Part shown: positions 7,073 to 15,206 of the stretch, piece by piece
Position numbering within the stretch: the first letter of the stretch is position 1
Layout: each line of letters begins with the position of its first letter
From: Fictibacillus fluitans
Lineage (GTDB): Bacteria > Bacillota > Bacilli > Bacillales > Fictibacillaceae
Length of the DNA: 64,000 bases
Assembly (NCBI RefSeq): GCF_030418125.1
Contig: NZ_JAUHTR010000013.1
Coordinates: forward strand, 1 to 64,000
Direction: 5' to 3'
Program-made: the position numbers and the translations under genes
Notes under the pieces: model-generated
Databases searched by the model: none
What the model saw: the letters and a program-made list of their open reading frames with translations, nothing else
Told to the model about the DNA's origin: nothing

Positions 7073-8743
7073 TTAGTTTAAGAGATAAACTCTCGTTTCA
7101 AACGGCTGAAGGGTAACCTGCTTAGGAAGCTCGGTGTCTGCCCCAGCGTAATTATTCAGCACCAATTCCGATGAATCAAATGTGAGATCTTTCGGAACTT
7201 CAAATTCCGCAGGCAGGTTACTGAAATTGTTGATGACGATGGCACCCTTCTCATCAAGTGTCCGAGTATAAACAAACAGTTCAGGATGATCCTTCAGCAG
7301 CAATTCATAAATGCCGTATACCCAGATGGGATTGTCTTTGCGCATCCTGATCAATTTTTTGTAAAAGCTTAAAATGGAATCCGGGTTGTTCCATTGTTCT
7401 TCTACATTAATTTCTTTGTAATTCGGATTAACACCGAGCCACGTTTGATCACCGGTTGTAAAGCCTCCCATATGTTCAGCATTCCACTGCATCGGGGTGC
7501 GTGAATTATCACGGCCGGTTTTCCAGATAATGTTCATAATCTCATCATGTGAACGGCCCTTCGCCGTTTCAATGCGGTAATAGTTGACCATCCCTACATC
7601 ATTATAGTCTTCGATTGAAGGAAACTGGACGTTTGTCATCCCAATTTCCTGCCCCTGATAAATGAATGGTGTTCCTTTCATCAGGAAGTAAAGAGATGCC
7701 AGCATCTTGGCACTTTCCGCCCAATATTTCTCATCATTCCCCCATGTGGAAACGCGGCGCGGCTGGTCATGGTTCTCAATGAAGAGAGCATTCCATCCTC
7801 TGCCCTCAAGCCCTGTTTGCCACTTGCTCAGCACCTTCTTCAGCCCAACGACATCAACGCCCTCTTCCGCATCTTTATCCCAAAGGTCCAGAAACTCGAA
7901 CTGAAAAATCATATTAAAATGGCCATTCTCTTCGCCTACCCATTTTTCAGCTTCTTCAATTTTGACACCATTGGCTTCACCGACTGTCATGACGTCGTAT
8001 TGCTTGAACGTCTTTTGTGAAAGCTCAGTCAGCCACTCATCAATGCCTTCTACATTCATCATATATGGAAAACAAGAAACACACTCCAGCTCATCAGGAT
8101 TATCCATATCCGGAAATCCCGCTTCTTTTTTGATATGTGAGATAGCATCTACGCGGAAACCGTCGATCCCCTTTTCAAGCCACCAATTGACCATGTCATA
8201 AAGCGCATCTTTAACCTCCGGATTCTCCCAGTTCAAATCAGGCTGACGCTCGGAGAAAATGTGCATGAAATATTGGTCGGTCTGCTCATCGTATTTCCAT
8301 GCTGGCCCGCTGAAAATGGACTCCCAGTTGTTTGGCGCTTTTCCATTTTGTCCGTCACGCCAGATGTACCAGTCCCGCTTTGGATTATCAATGGATGAAC
8401 GCGATTCAATGAACCATGGATGCTCATCACTCGTATGATTAATCACCAGGTCAAGGATCAGCTTCATACCCCGCTTATGCACTTCACCCAGCAATTCATC
8501 AAAATCGGCCAGTGTGCCGAACTCACTCATAATGTCCTGATAATCCGAAATATCATAGCCGTTATCATCGTTTGGTGATTTAAACATCGGGCATAGCCAG
8601 ATGACGTCAATCCCCAATTCCTTTAAGTAATCAAGCTTTGATGTTACCCCTTTCAAGTCCCCGATTCCGTCGCCGTTGCTGTCCATAAAGCTGCGGGGAT
8701 ACACTTGATAGACGACACTTTCTTTCCACCATATTTTGTTCAT
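7073..8743 (-). CDS. GH13 alpha-glucosidase (oligosaccharide-cleaving)
   Basis: The 556-aa cytoplasmic enzyme has the order and length of the oligo-1,6-glucosidase/alpha-glucosidase subfamily. It opens with WWKESVVYQVYPRSFMDSNGDGIGDL, then DLVINHTSDEHPWF. The nucleophile Asp199 is in GFRVDAISHI, the acid/base Glu is in VGEANGV, and FIENHDQPR carries the transition-state Asp. Residue 200, next to the nucleophile, is Ala. The B. cereus oligo-1,6-glucosidase has Val there, and small residues at this place go with alpha-1,4 cleavage, so maltose-type substrates are more likely than isomaltose. The start follows GGAGGTTTGAC. Its promoter shares a 43-bp block with that of the ABC importer at 13366, so it probably digests what that importer brings in. 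Confidence 0.9.
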   Translation of the reverse strand: MNKIWWKESVVYQVYPRSFMDSNGDGIGDLKGVTSKLDYLKELGIDVIWLCPMFKSPNDDNGYDISDYQDIMSEFGTLADFDELLGEVHKRGMKLILDLVINHTSDEHPWFIESRSSIDNPKRDWYIWRDGQNGKAPNNWESIFSGPAWKYDEQTDQYFMHIFSERQPDLNWENPEVKDALYDMVNWWLEKGIDGFRVDAISHIKKEAGFPDMDNPDELECVSCFPYMMNVEGIDEWLTELSQKTFKQYDVMTVGEANGVKIEEAEKWVGEENGHFNMIFQFEFLDLWDKDAEEGVDVVGLKKVLSKWQTGLEGRGWNALFIENHDQPRRVSTWGNDEKYWAESAKMLASLYFLMKGTPFIYQGQEIGMTNVQFPSIEDYNDVGMVNYYRIETAKGRSHDEIMNIIWKTGRDNSRTPMQWNAEHMGGFTTGDQTWLGVNPNYKEINVEEQWNNPDSILSFYKKLIRMRKDNPIWVYGIYELLLKDHPELFVYTRTLDEKGAIVINNFSNLPAEFEVPKDLTFDSSELVLNNYAGADTELPKQVTLQPFETRVYLLN

Positions 8744-8790
8744 GTCAAACCTCCAACTTTTCATCAAAAACTTTTACCTGTCCATTTTAC

Positions 8791-8855
8791 ATTTTAGAGC
8801 ATCAAGAGCGTAATGAAACGGCTTACATTGACGGATAAGGTGGAAAATATTGAAC
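8791..8855 (-). promoter_or_regulatory. GH13 promoter with shared activator-type block
   Basis: Read on the minus strand, TTTCAT (-35, at 8813-8818) and TAAAAT (-10, at 8791-8796) are 16 bases apart. Just upstream, 20 bases (8813-8832) are identical to 13301-13320. A further 17 bases (8839-8855) are identical to 13278-13294, with six differing or mixed bases between. Two TCAAT elements lie 22 bp apart in direct orientation, as for AraC-type DNA-binding domains. Confidence 0.75.
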
Positions 8856-8889
8856 CCTGTTGCCCCTGGCAGCTGGCCATAAATTCCAA

Positions 8890-8918
8890 TTGAATTATCC
8901 AGTAATTCCTTTTATAAT
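8890..8918 (+). promoter_or_regulatory. Sigma-A promoter of the structured leader
   Basis: TTGAAT (8890-8895) and TATAAT (8913-8918) are exactly 17 bases apart. Transcription should begin near 8925. Confidence 0.7.
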
Positions 8919-8924
8919 AAACTT

Positions 8925-9131
8925 ACAAAATATTCTAATAAAGGGGTTTATTAGATGAGTGTGACCGAACGCTCGGTGAACCATCCATTTTTTTACAATG
9001 GAAGTGGTAAATTTACTGCTGATGCGAATAAAACCAGCAGCACACAGCTAGTCACTGGTGCGGCAAGGAAATGTATTGGAGCCAACCCTTATTTCACCCG
9101 GACTGAAAACAAAGAGACGAGCACGCAACAA
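8925..9131 (+). ncRNA. Structured 5' leader RNA, riboswitch-like, class unknown
   Basis: About 200 bases lie between the promoter and a terminator. They can fold into successive hairpins. These are CTAATAAA/TTTATTAG around a GGGG loop, ACCGA/TCGGT, an ACC-CCATT arm with its AATGG-GGT partner, CTGCTG/CAGCAG, and a longer helix GTC-GGTG with CACC-GAC. An intrinsic terminator follows and then a small membrane-protein gene, which is the layout of a riboswitch. It does not match the SAM, TPP, FMN, lysine, M-box, yybP, fluoride or cobalamin consensus as I know them. An open frame of 59 codons (8955-9134) also crosses it but looks unlike a protein gene. Confidence 0.5.
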
Positions 9132-9134
9132 TGA

Positions 9135-9161
9135 AGGCCTTTCATTGGGAAAGGTCTTTTT
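9135..9161 (+). terminator. Intrinsic terminator at the end of the leader
   Basis: AAGGCCTTTC pairs with GGAAAGGTCTT around a short loop and is followed by TTTTT. It lies 32 bases before the start of the next gene, so it can act as an attenuator. Confidence 0.75.
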
Positions 9162-9192
9162 AATGAGCAAACATCCCTTAAAGGAGATAACG

Positions 9193-9471
9193 ATGAATTT
9201 CACGAATACATTAACAGCAGGCTTAATGGCAGGTTTAATAGGAATCATATTGTTGTTTAACAGTACGACTTTTGGTGATTCACTGGCAGCTGACTGGTTA
9301 ACAGATCAAGGTGGAAGTAATCCGGATCATTTAAATATCATTTTGAAAAGCTACATCAACATTTTCATTATTTTAGGAAGTCTGCTGTTTGCCTTCGGTC
9401 TTTTCTTCATCAGCTTTTCATTTATTAAGTTTGGCAGGCAACAATCGGCAGATCAAAAGAATATGGAATGA
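9193..9471 (+). CDS. Small membrane protein with two segments
   Basis: The 92-aa product has hydrophobic segments at about residues 7-22 and 52-78. They are joined by a polar loop containing DWLTDQGGSNPDHLN. The family is not recognised. The ATG at 9193 was preferred because AAAGGAG lies six bases before it, while upstream starts have nothing comparable and would read through the terminator hairpin. It appears to be controlled by the structured leader, and a second, broken membrane-protein gene follows 16 bases later. Confidence 0.6.
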   Translation: MNFTNTLTAGLMAGLIGIILLFNSTTFGDSLAADWLTDQGGSNPDHLNIILKSYINIFIILGSLLFAFGLFFISFSFIKFGRQQSADQKNME

Positions 9472-9487
9472 AGGGAGCTGAGAAACA

Positions 9488-9719
9488 ATGAAAAACTATT
9501 TCTCAACCGCTATTTTTGTATTAAACATTGCGCTGGCCATTGGGGCAGTATGGACCAACTCCACAACCTGGGTATATGCCTTGATGGCAGCATGGGCCAT
9601 TGATAATCCTCATACGAGGGATATAAGCCGTCAAACAACAAAACAAGTGGGACATGCTCGGGTCAGTCTTATTAATCGGTGTTTTCATTTTTACGGTCAA
9701 AAACTTTTTAATGAGCTGA
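9488..9719 (+). pseudogene. Small membrane protein, frameshifted
   Basis: The start is clear (ribosome-binding site GGGAGCTG, then MKNYFSTAIFVLNIALAIGAVW). After VYALMAAWA, however, the frame becomes polar and continues as nonsense. In another frame the sequence ends in hydrophobic DMLGSVLLIGVFIFTVKNFLMS and a stop at 9719. Joining these needs a one-base correction near 9602 and repair of a TAA near 9625. The intact ancestor would be a protein of about 75 residues with three membrane segments. A functional truncated protein cannot be excluded. Confidence 0.5.
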
Positions 9720-9723
9720 ATGC

Positions 9724-9757
9724 AAAAGAAGAAGGGCTTCCCCCCTCTTCTTTTTTG
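9724..9757 (+). terminator. Terminator after the small membrane-protein genes
   Basis: AAAGAAGAAGGG pairs with CCCCTCTTCTTT and is followed by a T run. It lies between convergent genes and may serve both. Confidence 0.75.
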
Positions 9758-9767
9758 TACGCAGTGC

Positions 9768-11351
9768 TTATTTTACTGAATATTGATCACGGAATTCGTT
9801 CGGGGTAATTCCCTCCACCTTTTTGAAAACCTTACGGAAATATTTATCATCCTGGTAGCCGATCATGCCTGCAATTTCATAGATTTTCAGGTCGCTGTTT
9901 TTTAACAGGGATTTGGCTTTGTTCATGCGGATTTTCACCAAATAATCCGAGATGTTGACCTTAAGATCCTGCTTGAATTTTCTCGAAATATATTCCCTGC
10001 TGATGTAAAAATGGTCCGAGATCTCCTGGAGTTTTACATCCCTGTCAAAATTGGATTGCAAATACTTTTCAATCTCATGAATGATGTTGCCCTTTTGTTG
10101 CGAAGCTTTCTTCACTTTTTTCAGAAAGACGGAAATTTCACGGCGGATTCTCTTCTTGTATTCCGGCAAATCAAATGTGCCATCTGCTTTAAAATAGGGA
10201 TCGATCCGTTTTTCAATGGTTTCGCTTGAGCGGACTGGAATATTATAATGCTTGAACCATGTACTGCTGATCACCTGATATTCGTTTTCAAAATGAAGCA
10301 ATTGCTTCAAGGATAAATATCCCTTCTCCGTAAAATCGTTTGTCACATCTTCAATGAGTTCGTCAAACGCTTCAACCTTTCCAGCCTTCATGGATCCTTC
10401 AATGCCGGAACTATAGGATATCAAGCTTTTCAGTGAACTGCCCTGAATCGCATCCTGCCCGTAAATCCGCTTTTCCTTGAACTCCAGCAGATTGATGGAG
10501 AGCAGCACCTGCTTGGCATGCTGATACGATTGCAGCAGTCCGGCGGTACCGGTAACCGCTTCACCAATGGCGATCGGACAGGACCTCTTCAACACCTTCT
10601 TCAGTGTCTGATGAATTTCCGCCAAACGGTCCTCAATCTGGTCAAGTTTGTTCCAGAAAATCAGTACAATTTCGCCCTTGCTTGAGAGGTAGCGGAAGCC
10701 GATTCCGCAATCGCACTCCATGAGAATTTCGTTAATCACATTTAAAATCGTAAAGTAAGCGAGATCGCGGTCGCCTTGAAACGATTCAATCGTTTTGCCG
10801 TCCAGACGCATAAGAGCAACCCTATAGGTTTGGGACAACTGAAAGCCAAGCTCTTTGTACAGCTCATCCTTGATGCTGTCACTGCTTACAAGCTGGGTAA
10901 GCTTCCGGTCACGGAAAACGGGTTTCATTTCATTGATCATCTGGTAGCTGCTTTCCTTGCTTTTGCGGTCTGCCTCTTCTTGCTTCCATTCTTCTACTGC
11001 ATTTTCCAACGTCTGATTCAATATTTCCGGATCAATCGGTTTAAGCAGATAGTCATAACTCCCAAAATTAATCGCTTTTCTCATATAGTGATAATCATCA
11101 TAACCGGTTACCACAATCGTTTTGCTTTTCGGCTGATTCGCCTTAATCCATTCGAGAAGCTGCGTTCCATCCATCTTCGGCATTTTCATATCGGAAAAGA
11201 TAATCTCCGGCCGATGCTCCTGAATCAAATGGATGGCTTCCTCTCCATTTTCCGCTTCATAAAATTCATCGATACCATTTTCTTCCCAGGCACCAAGCAG
11301 CCGGATTCCATCCCGGACGTGTTTTTCATCATCAATAATCAAGACTTTCAT
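9768..11351 (-). CDS. Response regulator with AraC-type output domain (YesN-like)
   Basis: The 527-aa regulator has an N-terminal receiver domain. It shows MKVLIIDDEKHVRDGI, the phosphorylatable Asp in IIFSDMKMPKMDG, Thr in TIVVTGYDDY, and Lys in LLKP. A middle section of about 270 residues shows no clear motif. Two AraC-type helix-turn-helix units follow at the end (LQEISDHFYISREYISRKFKQ and IYEIAGMIGYQDDKYFRKVFKKVEGITPNEFR). It overlaps the sensor kinase gene by four bases. AraC-type output domains bind direct repeats near the -35 box, which matches the paired TCAAT elements upstream of the ABC operon and the GH13 gene. It is likely an activator of sugar uptake. Confidence 0.92.
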   Translation of the reverse strand: MKVLIIDDEKHVRDGIRLLGAWEENGIDEFYEAENGEEAIHLIQEHRPEIIFSDMKMPKMDGTQLLEWIKANQPKSKTIVVTGYDDYHYMRKAINFGSYDYLLKPIDPEILNQTLENAVEEWKQEEADRKSKESSYQMINEMKPVFRDRKLTQLVSSDSIKDELYKELGFQLSQTYRVALMRLDGKTIESFQGDRDLAYFTILNVINEILMECDCGIGFRYLSSKGEIVLIFWNKLDQIEDRLAEIHQTLKKVLKRSCPIAIGEAVTGTAGLLQSYQHAKQVLLSINLLEFKEKRIYGQDAIQGSSLKSLISYSSGIEGSMKAGKVEAFDELIEDVTNDFTEKGYLSLKQLLHFENEYQVISSTWFKHYNIPVRSSETIEKRIDPYFKADGTFDLPEYKKRIRREISVFLKKVKKASQQKGNIIHEIEKYLQSNFDRDVKLQEISDHFYISREYISRKFKQDLKVNISDYLVKIRMNKAKSLLKNSDLKIYEIAGMIGYQDDKYFRKVFKKVEGITPNEFRDQYSVK

Positions 11352-13186
11352 GCTTGCTTCACCTCTTTTGGCATAACCCTGGAGATTTCAATGGTCACTG
11401 TAAAGCCTCCTGAATCCCCGCTTTCTACTGACATTGCTGCCTCATTGTTGTAATAAATCTGAAGCCGGTCGTAAATATTTTTTAGTCCGATCGCTTCATT
11501 GCGTTCCTCTTCTGGTGGATTTCCATCAAAAAGTGCCTGTTTCAGATCCTTTAATTGCTGGGTATCAATACCCTTTCCGTTATCGCTCACTGCCAGAACA
11601 ATCGTTTCTTCATCTCTGGCATGCGCCTTAATCGTGATGGATGCTTGCTCAACCTGCTGGTCAAAGCCATGTTTGAAGCTGTTCTCCACAATAGGCTGTA
11701 AAATCATTTTCGGAACCATGACCTGTTCGATTTCCTTTTCAACCTGAAGGTCAAATTCAAACTTGTCCTCAAAGCGCTGCTTTTGCAGCACCAAATAAGA
11801 TTTAACATGCCTTAGCTCCAGGCTTAATGGAACAATATCTTCCTTCATGTTCATGCTGTACCTCATGATATTGGATAAGGAGGTTAACAGCGAATAGACA
11901 GGTGCGGCATTGGATTTAAGGGCAAGTGTACCAATGGATTGCAGCGCATTGTATAGAAAATGAGGGTTGATCTGGGAACGAAGCACCCTGAGCTGGGACG
12001 ATTTATTTTCAATTTCCAGTTTGTATTCCCTGTCAATGAGCTGATTAATTTTCGTAATCATCGATTTAAAGTTCCGGCCAAGCACACCGATTTCATCATT
12101 ACCCAGCGATTCAAAATCAGCTTCAAGCTCCCCGTCCTCAACCCTCTTCATGTTGTTGCTTAACACTTTTATCGGCGCGGTCAGTTTAAATGAAACAAAT
12201 AACGTCGCCAAAAGAACGATGATTAATGTAACGATTCCGATAACAATATTCATAAGTGCCGTTTCTCTTGCGCTCTGATAAAGAACAGCGTAAGGAATTC
12301 TTTTTACAATATACCAATCTTTGTACGGCGCCGAAAAACGATCGTACACAATTTTTCCCGAAAATTTATGATCCTGCCATTCCAGGCTTTTGCTGCCGTT
12401 ATCACTGCTCTTCACCTGGTCGAACCATTGTTCCTTATTTTTGTGCCCAATCAGATTTTCATTGGAGGAGTAAACAATATTTCCGTGATCATCCATGATA
12501 TACAGATCCTCAACACCTTTTGTATACAGCCGGTTGGATAGGGAACTGATCTTAGACAGGTTAATATCAATTGACAGGAAGCCCAAGAATTTATCAGAAG
12601 GAACATCACGGATAACATTGTGAAAGCTGACCACTTTCTTATTTTCAGACTCCGGAATATCTGACAGGTGATTATAAGGATAAATCCTGTGCGGCGGCTC
12701 AATGATAGAAAACTTGCTGCTCTTTTTCAATTCCGCATAATACGGATGTGAAAAAATGTTCTCATACTTCCCTCTTCCGCTGATGGAAGAATGAAAATTG
12801 GTGTACGAATCTTTTTCTTTATCGATATACAGATGCATCTGTTCAATTTCCGGACGAGTGTTAAACAAATAGGCAAGCAGCCTGCGGACTTCTTCCTGAT
12901 TGTTGTTAAAGTCAGCCGAAACCCCGCCCCTCATTACATTCATAAAAGGAGTATACCGGTATAAAACCGTCCCCATGTCTGCGACCTCATCAAAGTAGGC
13001 AGCCAGGTCCTCTTCTCCTTTTTCAATTAAATCATGATTCGTGGAAACAAAGCGTTCATTTAACGCCTGTGTGGTTTGATAATATGTGACGGCAATCGAG
13101 GTTCCAAACGGAAGCACGGTTGCTGCTAGCAATAAGATAATAAGTTTCTCTCGGATCCCCCACTGCATACCAATTTGGTCAGCCAT
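11348..13186 (-). CDS. Sensor histidine kinase (YesM-like)
   Basis: The 612-aa membrane kinase starts with a short cytoplasmic segment and a membrane helix (KLIILLLAATVLPFGTSIAV). An extracellular dCache-like sensor of about 250 residues follows, then a second helix (IVIGIVTLIIVLLATLFVSF) and a HAMP domain. The phosphorylated His is in QINPHFLYNALQSIG, and the ATPase domain has PMILQPIVENSFKHG and VSDNGKGID. This is the His-kinase type paired with YesN regulators, which sense sugars or sugar-binding proteins outside the cell. The ATG at 13186 lies behind GGGAGGAAGG. Longer versions would run into the promoter region. The ABC importer is transcribed divergently, 180 bases away. Confidence 0.9.
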   Translation of the reverse strand: MADQIGMQWGIREKLIILLLAATVLPFGTSIAVTYYQTTQALNERFVSTNHDLIEKGEEDLAAYFDEVADMGTVLYRYTPFMNVMRGGVSADFNNNQEEVRRLLAYLFNTRPEIEQMHLYIDKEKDSYTNFHSSISGRGKYENIFSHPYYAELKKSSKFSIIEPPHRIYPYNHLSDIPESENKKVVSFHNVIRDVPSDKFLGFLSIDINLSKISSLSNRLYTKGVEDLYIMDDHGNIVYSSNENLIGHKNKEQWFDQVKSSDNGSKSLEWQDHKFSGKIVYDRFSAPYKDWYIVKRIPYAVLYQSARETALMNIVIGIVTLIIVLLATLFVSFKLTAPIKVLSNNMKRVEDGELEADFESLGNDEIGVLGRNFKSMITKINQLIDREYKLEIENKSSQLRVLRSQINPHFLYNALQSIGTLALKSNAAPVYSLLTSLSNIMRYSMNMKEDIVPLSLELRHVKSYLVLQKQRFEDKFEFDLQVEKEIEQVMVPKMILQPIVENSFKHGFDQQVEQASITIKAHARDEETIVLAVSDNGKGIDTQQLKDLKQALFDGNPPEEERNEAIGLKNIYDRLQIYYNNEAAMSVESGDSGGFTVTIEISRVMPKEVKQA

Positions 13187-13277
13187 AATCCGGCTAACCT
13201 TCCTCCCTTTAATGATAGTGCTTACAGATTTTTCTTTATTGTAGCATAATCTCTCATTTTCTGATTCAAAATCCACT

Positions 13278-13342
13278 GTTCAATATTTTCCACCCTGTTG
13301 GTCAATGTAAGCCGTTTCATAAATTTCAGGAATCCCTAAAAT
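13278..13342 (+). promoter_or_regulatory. ABC-operon promoter with shared activator-type block
   Basis: TTTCAT (13315-13320) and TAAAAT (13337-13342) are 16 bases apart, as in the GH13 promoter. Upstream lie GTTCAATATTTTCCACC (13278-13294) and GTCAATGTAAGCCGTTTCAT (13301-13320), both identical to the GH13 upstream region. The TCAAT elements at 13280 and 13302 form a 22-bp direct repeat. Confidence 0.8.
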
Positions 13343-13365
13343 AAAAGGTACGGGAGGTGCTTTAT

Positions 13366-14328
13366 GTGAATAGTCAGACGAAAGCTGAAAAACTTCAAGG
13401 CGGTGCCTTACAAAAAAACACCAATGTATCAAAGCCTGTTTCCATGGCTTCCAAGAGAAAATGGAAGGATGCAGGATTATTCACTCTTTTTGTAGGCCCT
13501 GTTCTGTTAGCGTTTACAATCATCATGTTGATTCCATTCTTTACCGGTATCTATTACGCCTTTACGGATTGGAACGGAGTAACAGGAAACATCAATTGGG
13601 TCGGATTCGATAACTTCAAATACTTATTCACGGAAGACAAGCAATTTCAGGCTTCGTTTCTGCTGACCGCCAAATACACAGTCGTTGCCATTATACTTAC
13701 CAATGTGATTGGATTTGCGCTCGCGATCCTGGTCACACAAATGCTTAAAACAAGAAACATCCTGCGTACCGTATTCTTTATGCCGAACTTGATCGGCGGA
13801 TTGCTTTTAGGATTCATCTGGCAGTTCATTTTCGTCAAAGGGTTTGCATCCATTGGACAAATTACAGGTATTCCGCTCTTTGAAATGGCCTGGCTTGGAG
13901 ATGCAAATACCGCGTTTTGGGGAATCGTGATTGTCAGCGTATGGCAGGGTGCCGGATACATCATGATCATCTACATTGCCGCTCTGCAAAATGTTCCTCA
14001 GGAAATTGTGGAAGCTGCCCGTATCGATGGTGCCAGCAGATGGCAGATCCTTCGCCATATTACCGTTCCTTTGGTAGCACCAGCAGTAACCATTTGTTTA
14101 TTCTTAACCACAGCATCATCGTTCAAAATCTTTGATGCCAACCTGTCCCTGACGAACGGCGGGCCGTTTAAGTCAACCGAAATGCTGGCTTTGAACATTT
14201 ACACAGAAGCCTTTGTTAACAACCGTTACGGAATTGGTGAAGCAAAAGCGCTGATCTTCTTCCTTGTTGTAGCAGCCATTACGGTCATTCAGGTTATGTA
14301 CACGAAGAAAAAGGAGGTTGAATCGTGA
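13366..14328 (+). CDS. Sugar ABC transporter permease (MalF/UgpA type)
   Basis: The 320-aa inner-membrane permease has six predicted helices, beginning DAGLFTLFVGPVLLAFTIIML. It has the EAA loop that docks the ATPase (EIVEAARIDGASRWQILRHITVPLVAP). The start was set at GTG 13366, eight bases after GGGAGG, because the GTG at 13357 overlaps the ribosome-binding site. It forms the heteromeric channel with the next gene. No ATPase gene is nearby, so a shared ATPase such as MsmX probably powers the importer, as in B. subtilis. The promoter block shared with the GH13 gene points to alpha-glucosides or malto-oligosaccharides as cargo. Confidence 0.9.
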   Translation: MNSQTKAEKLQGGALQKNTNVSKPVSMASKRKWKDAGLFTLFVGPVLLAFTIIMLIPFFTGIYYAFTDWNGVTGNINWVGFDNFKYLFTEDKQFQASFLLTAKYTVVAIILTNVIGFALAILVTQMLKTRNILRTVFFMPNLIGGLLLGFIWQFIFVKGFASIGQITGIPLFEMAWLGDANTAFWGIVIVSVWQGAGYIMIIYIAALQNVPQEIVEAARIDGASRWQILRHITVPLVAPAVTICLFLTTASSFKIFDANLSLTNGGPFKSTEMLALNIYTEAFVNNRYGIGEAKALIFFLVVAAITVIQVMYTKKKEVES

Positions 14329-15155
14329 TGGAAAACAAATATACAAGCAAAACATTCATACTTGAAATCCTTGCGATCCTGGTCGGCCTTCTCTTTTTGG
14401 TTCCTTTCTATTATGTAATCTCAAATTCGTTGAAGCCGTTTGCCGAAATCCTGACCAATACTTCGGCGCTTCCCAAGGTCTTTCAATTTGAGAACTATGT
14501 AAACGCATTCGAAAAGCTGAATTACCTGAAAGTATTTTCAAACTCATTGATCGTTACAGTCGCCAGCAACGTCGTACTAGTGGTCTTCTGTTCCATGGCT
14601 GCTTACATGCTGGTCCGTACCAAAAAGAAAATCAGCAATATCATTTTCATGATGTTTGTTTCATCCATGATCATTCCGTTTCAGTCCATTATGATTCCAC
14701 TGATCAAAACGGCCGGAACATTCGGTCTTCTCAACAGCATCTGGGGACTAGTCATCATGTATCTCGGATTTGGGTCCGGAATGACCATTTTCCTTTATCA
14801 CGGCTTTATTAAAGGAATTCCGAAAGAACTGGAAGAAGCAGCAATCATCGATGGGTGCTCCCGCTTCGGGGTATTCTGGAGAATTGTGTTCCCGCTGTTA
14901 AAGCCGATTACAGTTACTATTGTGATCCTGAACAGCCTGTGGATCTGGAATGACTTCCTGCTCCCATCACTAGTTCTGCAAAATCCGGAAATGCGAACCG
15001 TACCACTCGCTACGTTCTTCTTCTTTGGACAGTATACAAAGCAATGGGATTTGGCACTTGCCGCTTTGATCCTGGGCATCATTCCTTTGCTGATTTTCTT
15101 CTTCTCCATGCAGAGGCACATTATTAAAGGCATTACCAGCGGTTCCATCAAGTAA
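14328..15155 (+). CDS. Sugar ABC transporter permease (MalG/UgpE type)
   Basis: The 275-aa second channel subunit starts with a membrane helix (FILEILAILVGLLFLVPFYYVI) followed by SNSLKPFAEI. It has the EAA motif IPKELEEAAIIDGCSRFGVFWRIVFPLLKP. The ATG overlaps the stop of the first permease by one base, with AAGGAGG ten bases ahead. A GTG three bases earlier is equally possible. Tight coupling shows that the two subunits are made together. Confidence 0.9.
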   Translation: MENKYTSKTFILEILAILVGLLFLVPFYYVISNSLKPFAEILTNTSALPKVFQFENYVNAFEKLNYLKVFSNSLIVTVASNVVLVVFCSMAAYMLVRTKKKISNIIFMMFVSSMIIPFQSIMIPLIKTAGTFGLLNSIWGLVIMYLGFGSGMTIFLYHGFIKGIPKELEEAAIIDGCSRFGVFWRIVFPLLKPITVTIVILNSLWIWNDFLLPSLVLQNPEMRTVPLATFFFFGQYTKQWDLALAALILGIIPLLIFFFSMQRHIIKGITSGSIK

Positions 15156-15206
15156 GGTTATTCTTTTATCAAACTATAAACAGACATTCTCAGGAGGGTA
15201 AAAATC

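Noticed and set aside
8955-9134. Open frame of 59 codons on the plus strand in the leader region
   Set aside because: It has only a weak AAAGGGG upstream, a composition unlike a protein, and its bases form hairpins that end at a terminator. A structured RNA explains it better.
10776-11453. Plus-strand frame of 225 codons opposite the response regulator
   Set aside because: It lies antisense to the receiver domain with no start signal, and the product is a low-complexity shadow.
13306-13319. TGTAAGCCGTTTCA as a CcpA cre site
   Set aside because: It matches most cre positions but breaks the central CG, and it is part of a longer 43-bp shared block that fits an AraC-type regulator better.
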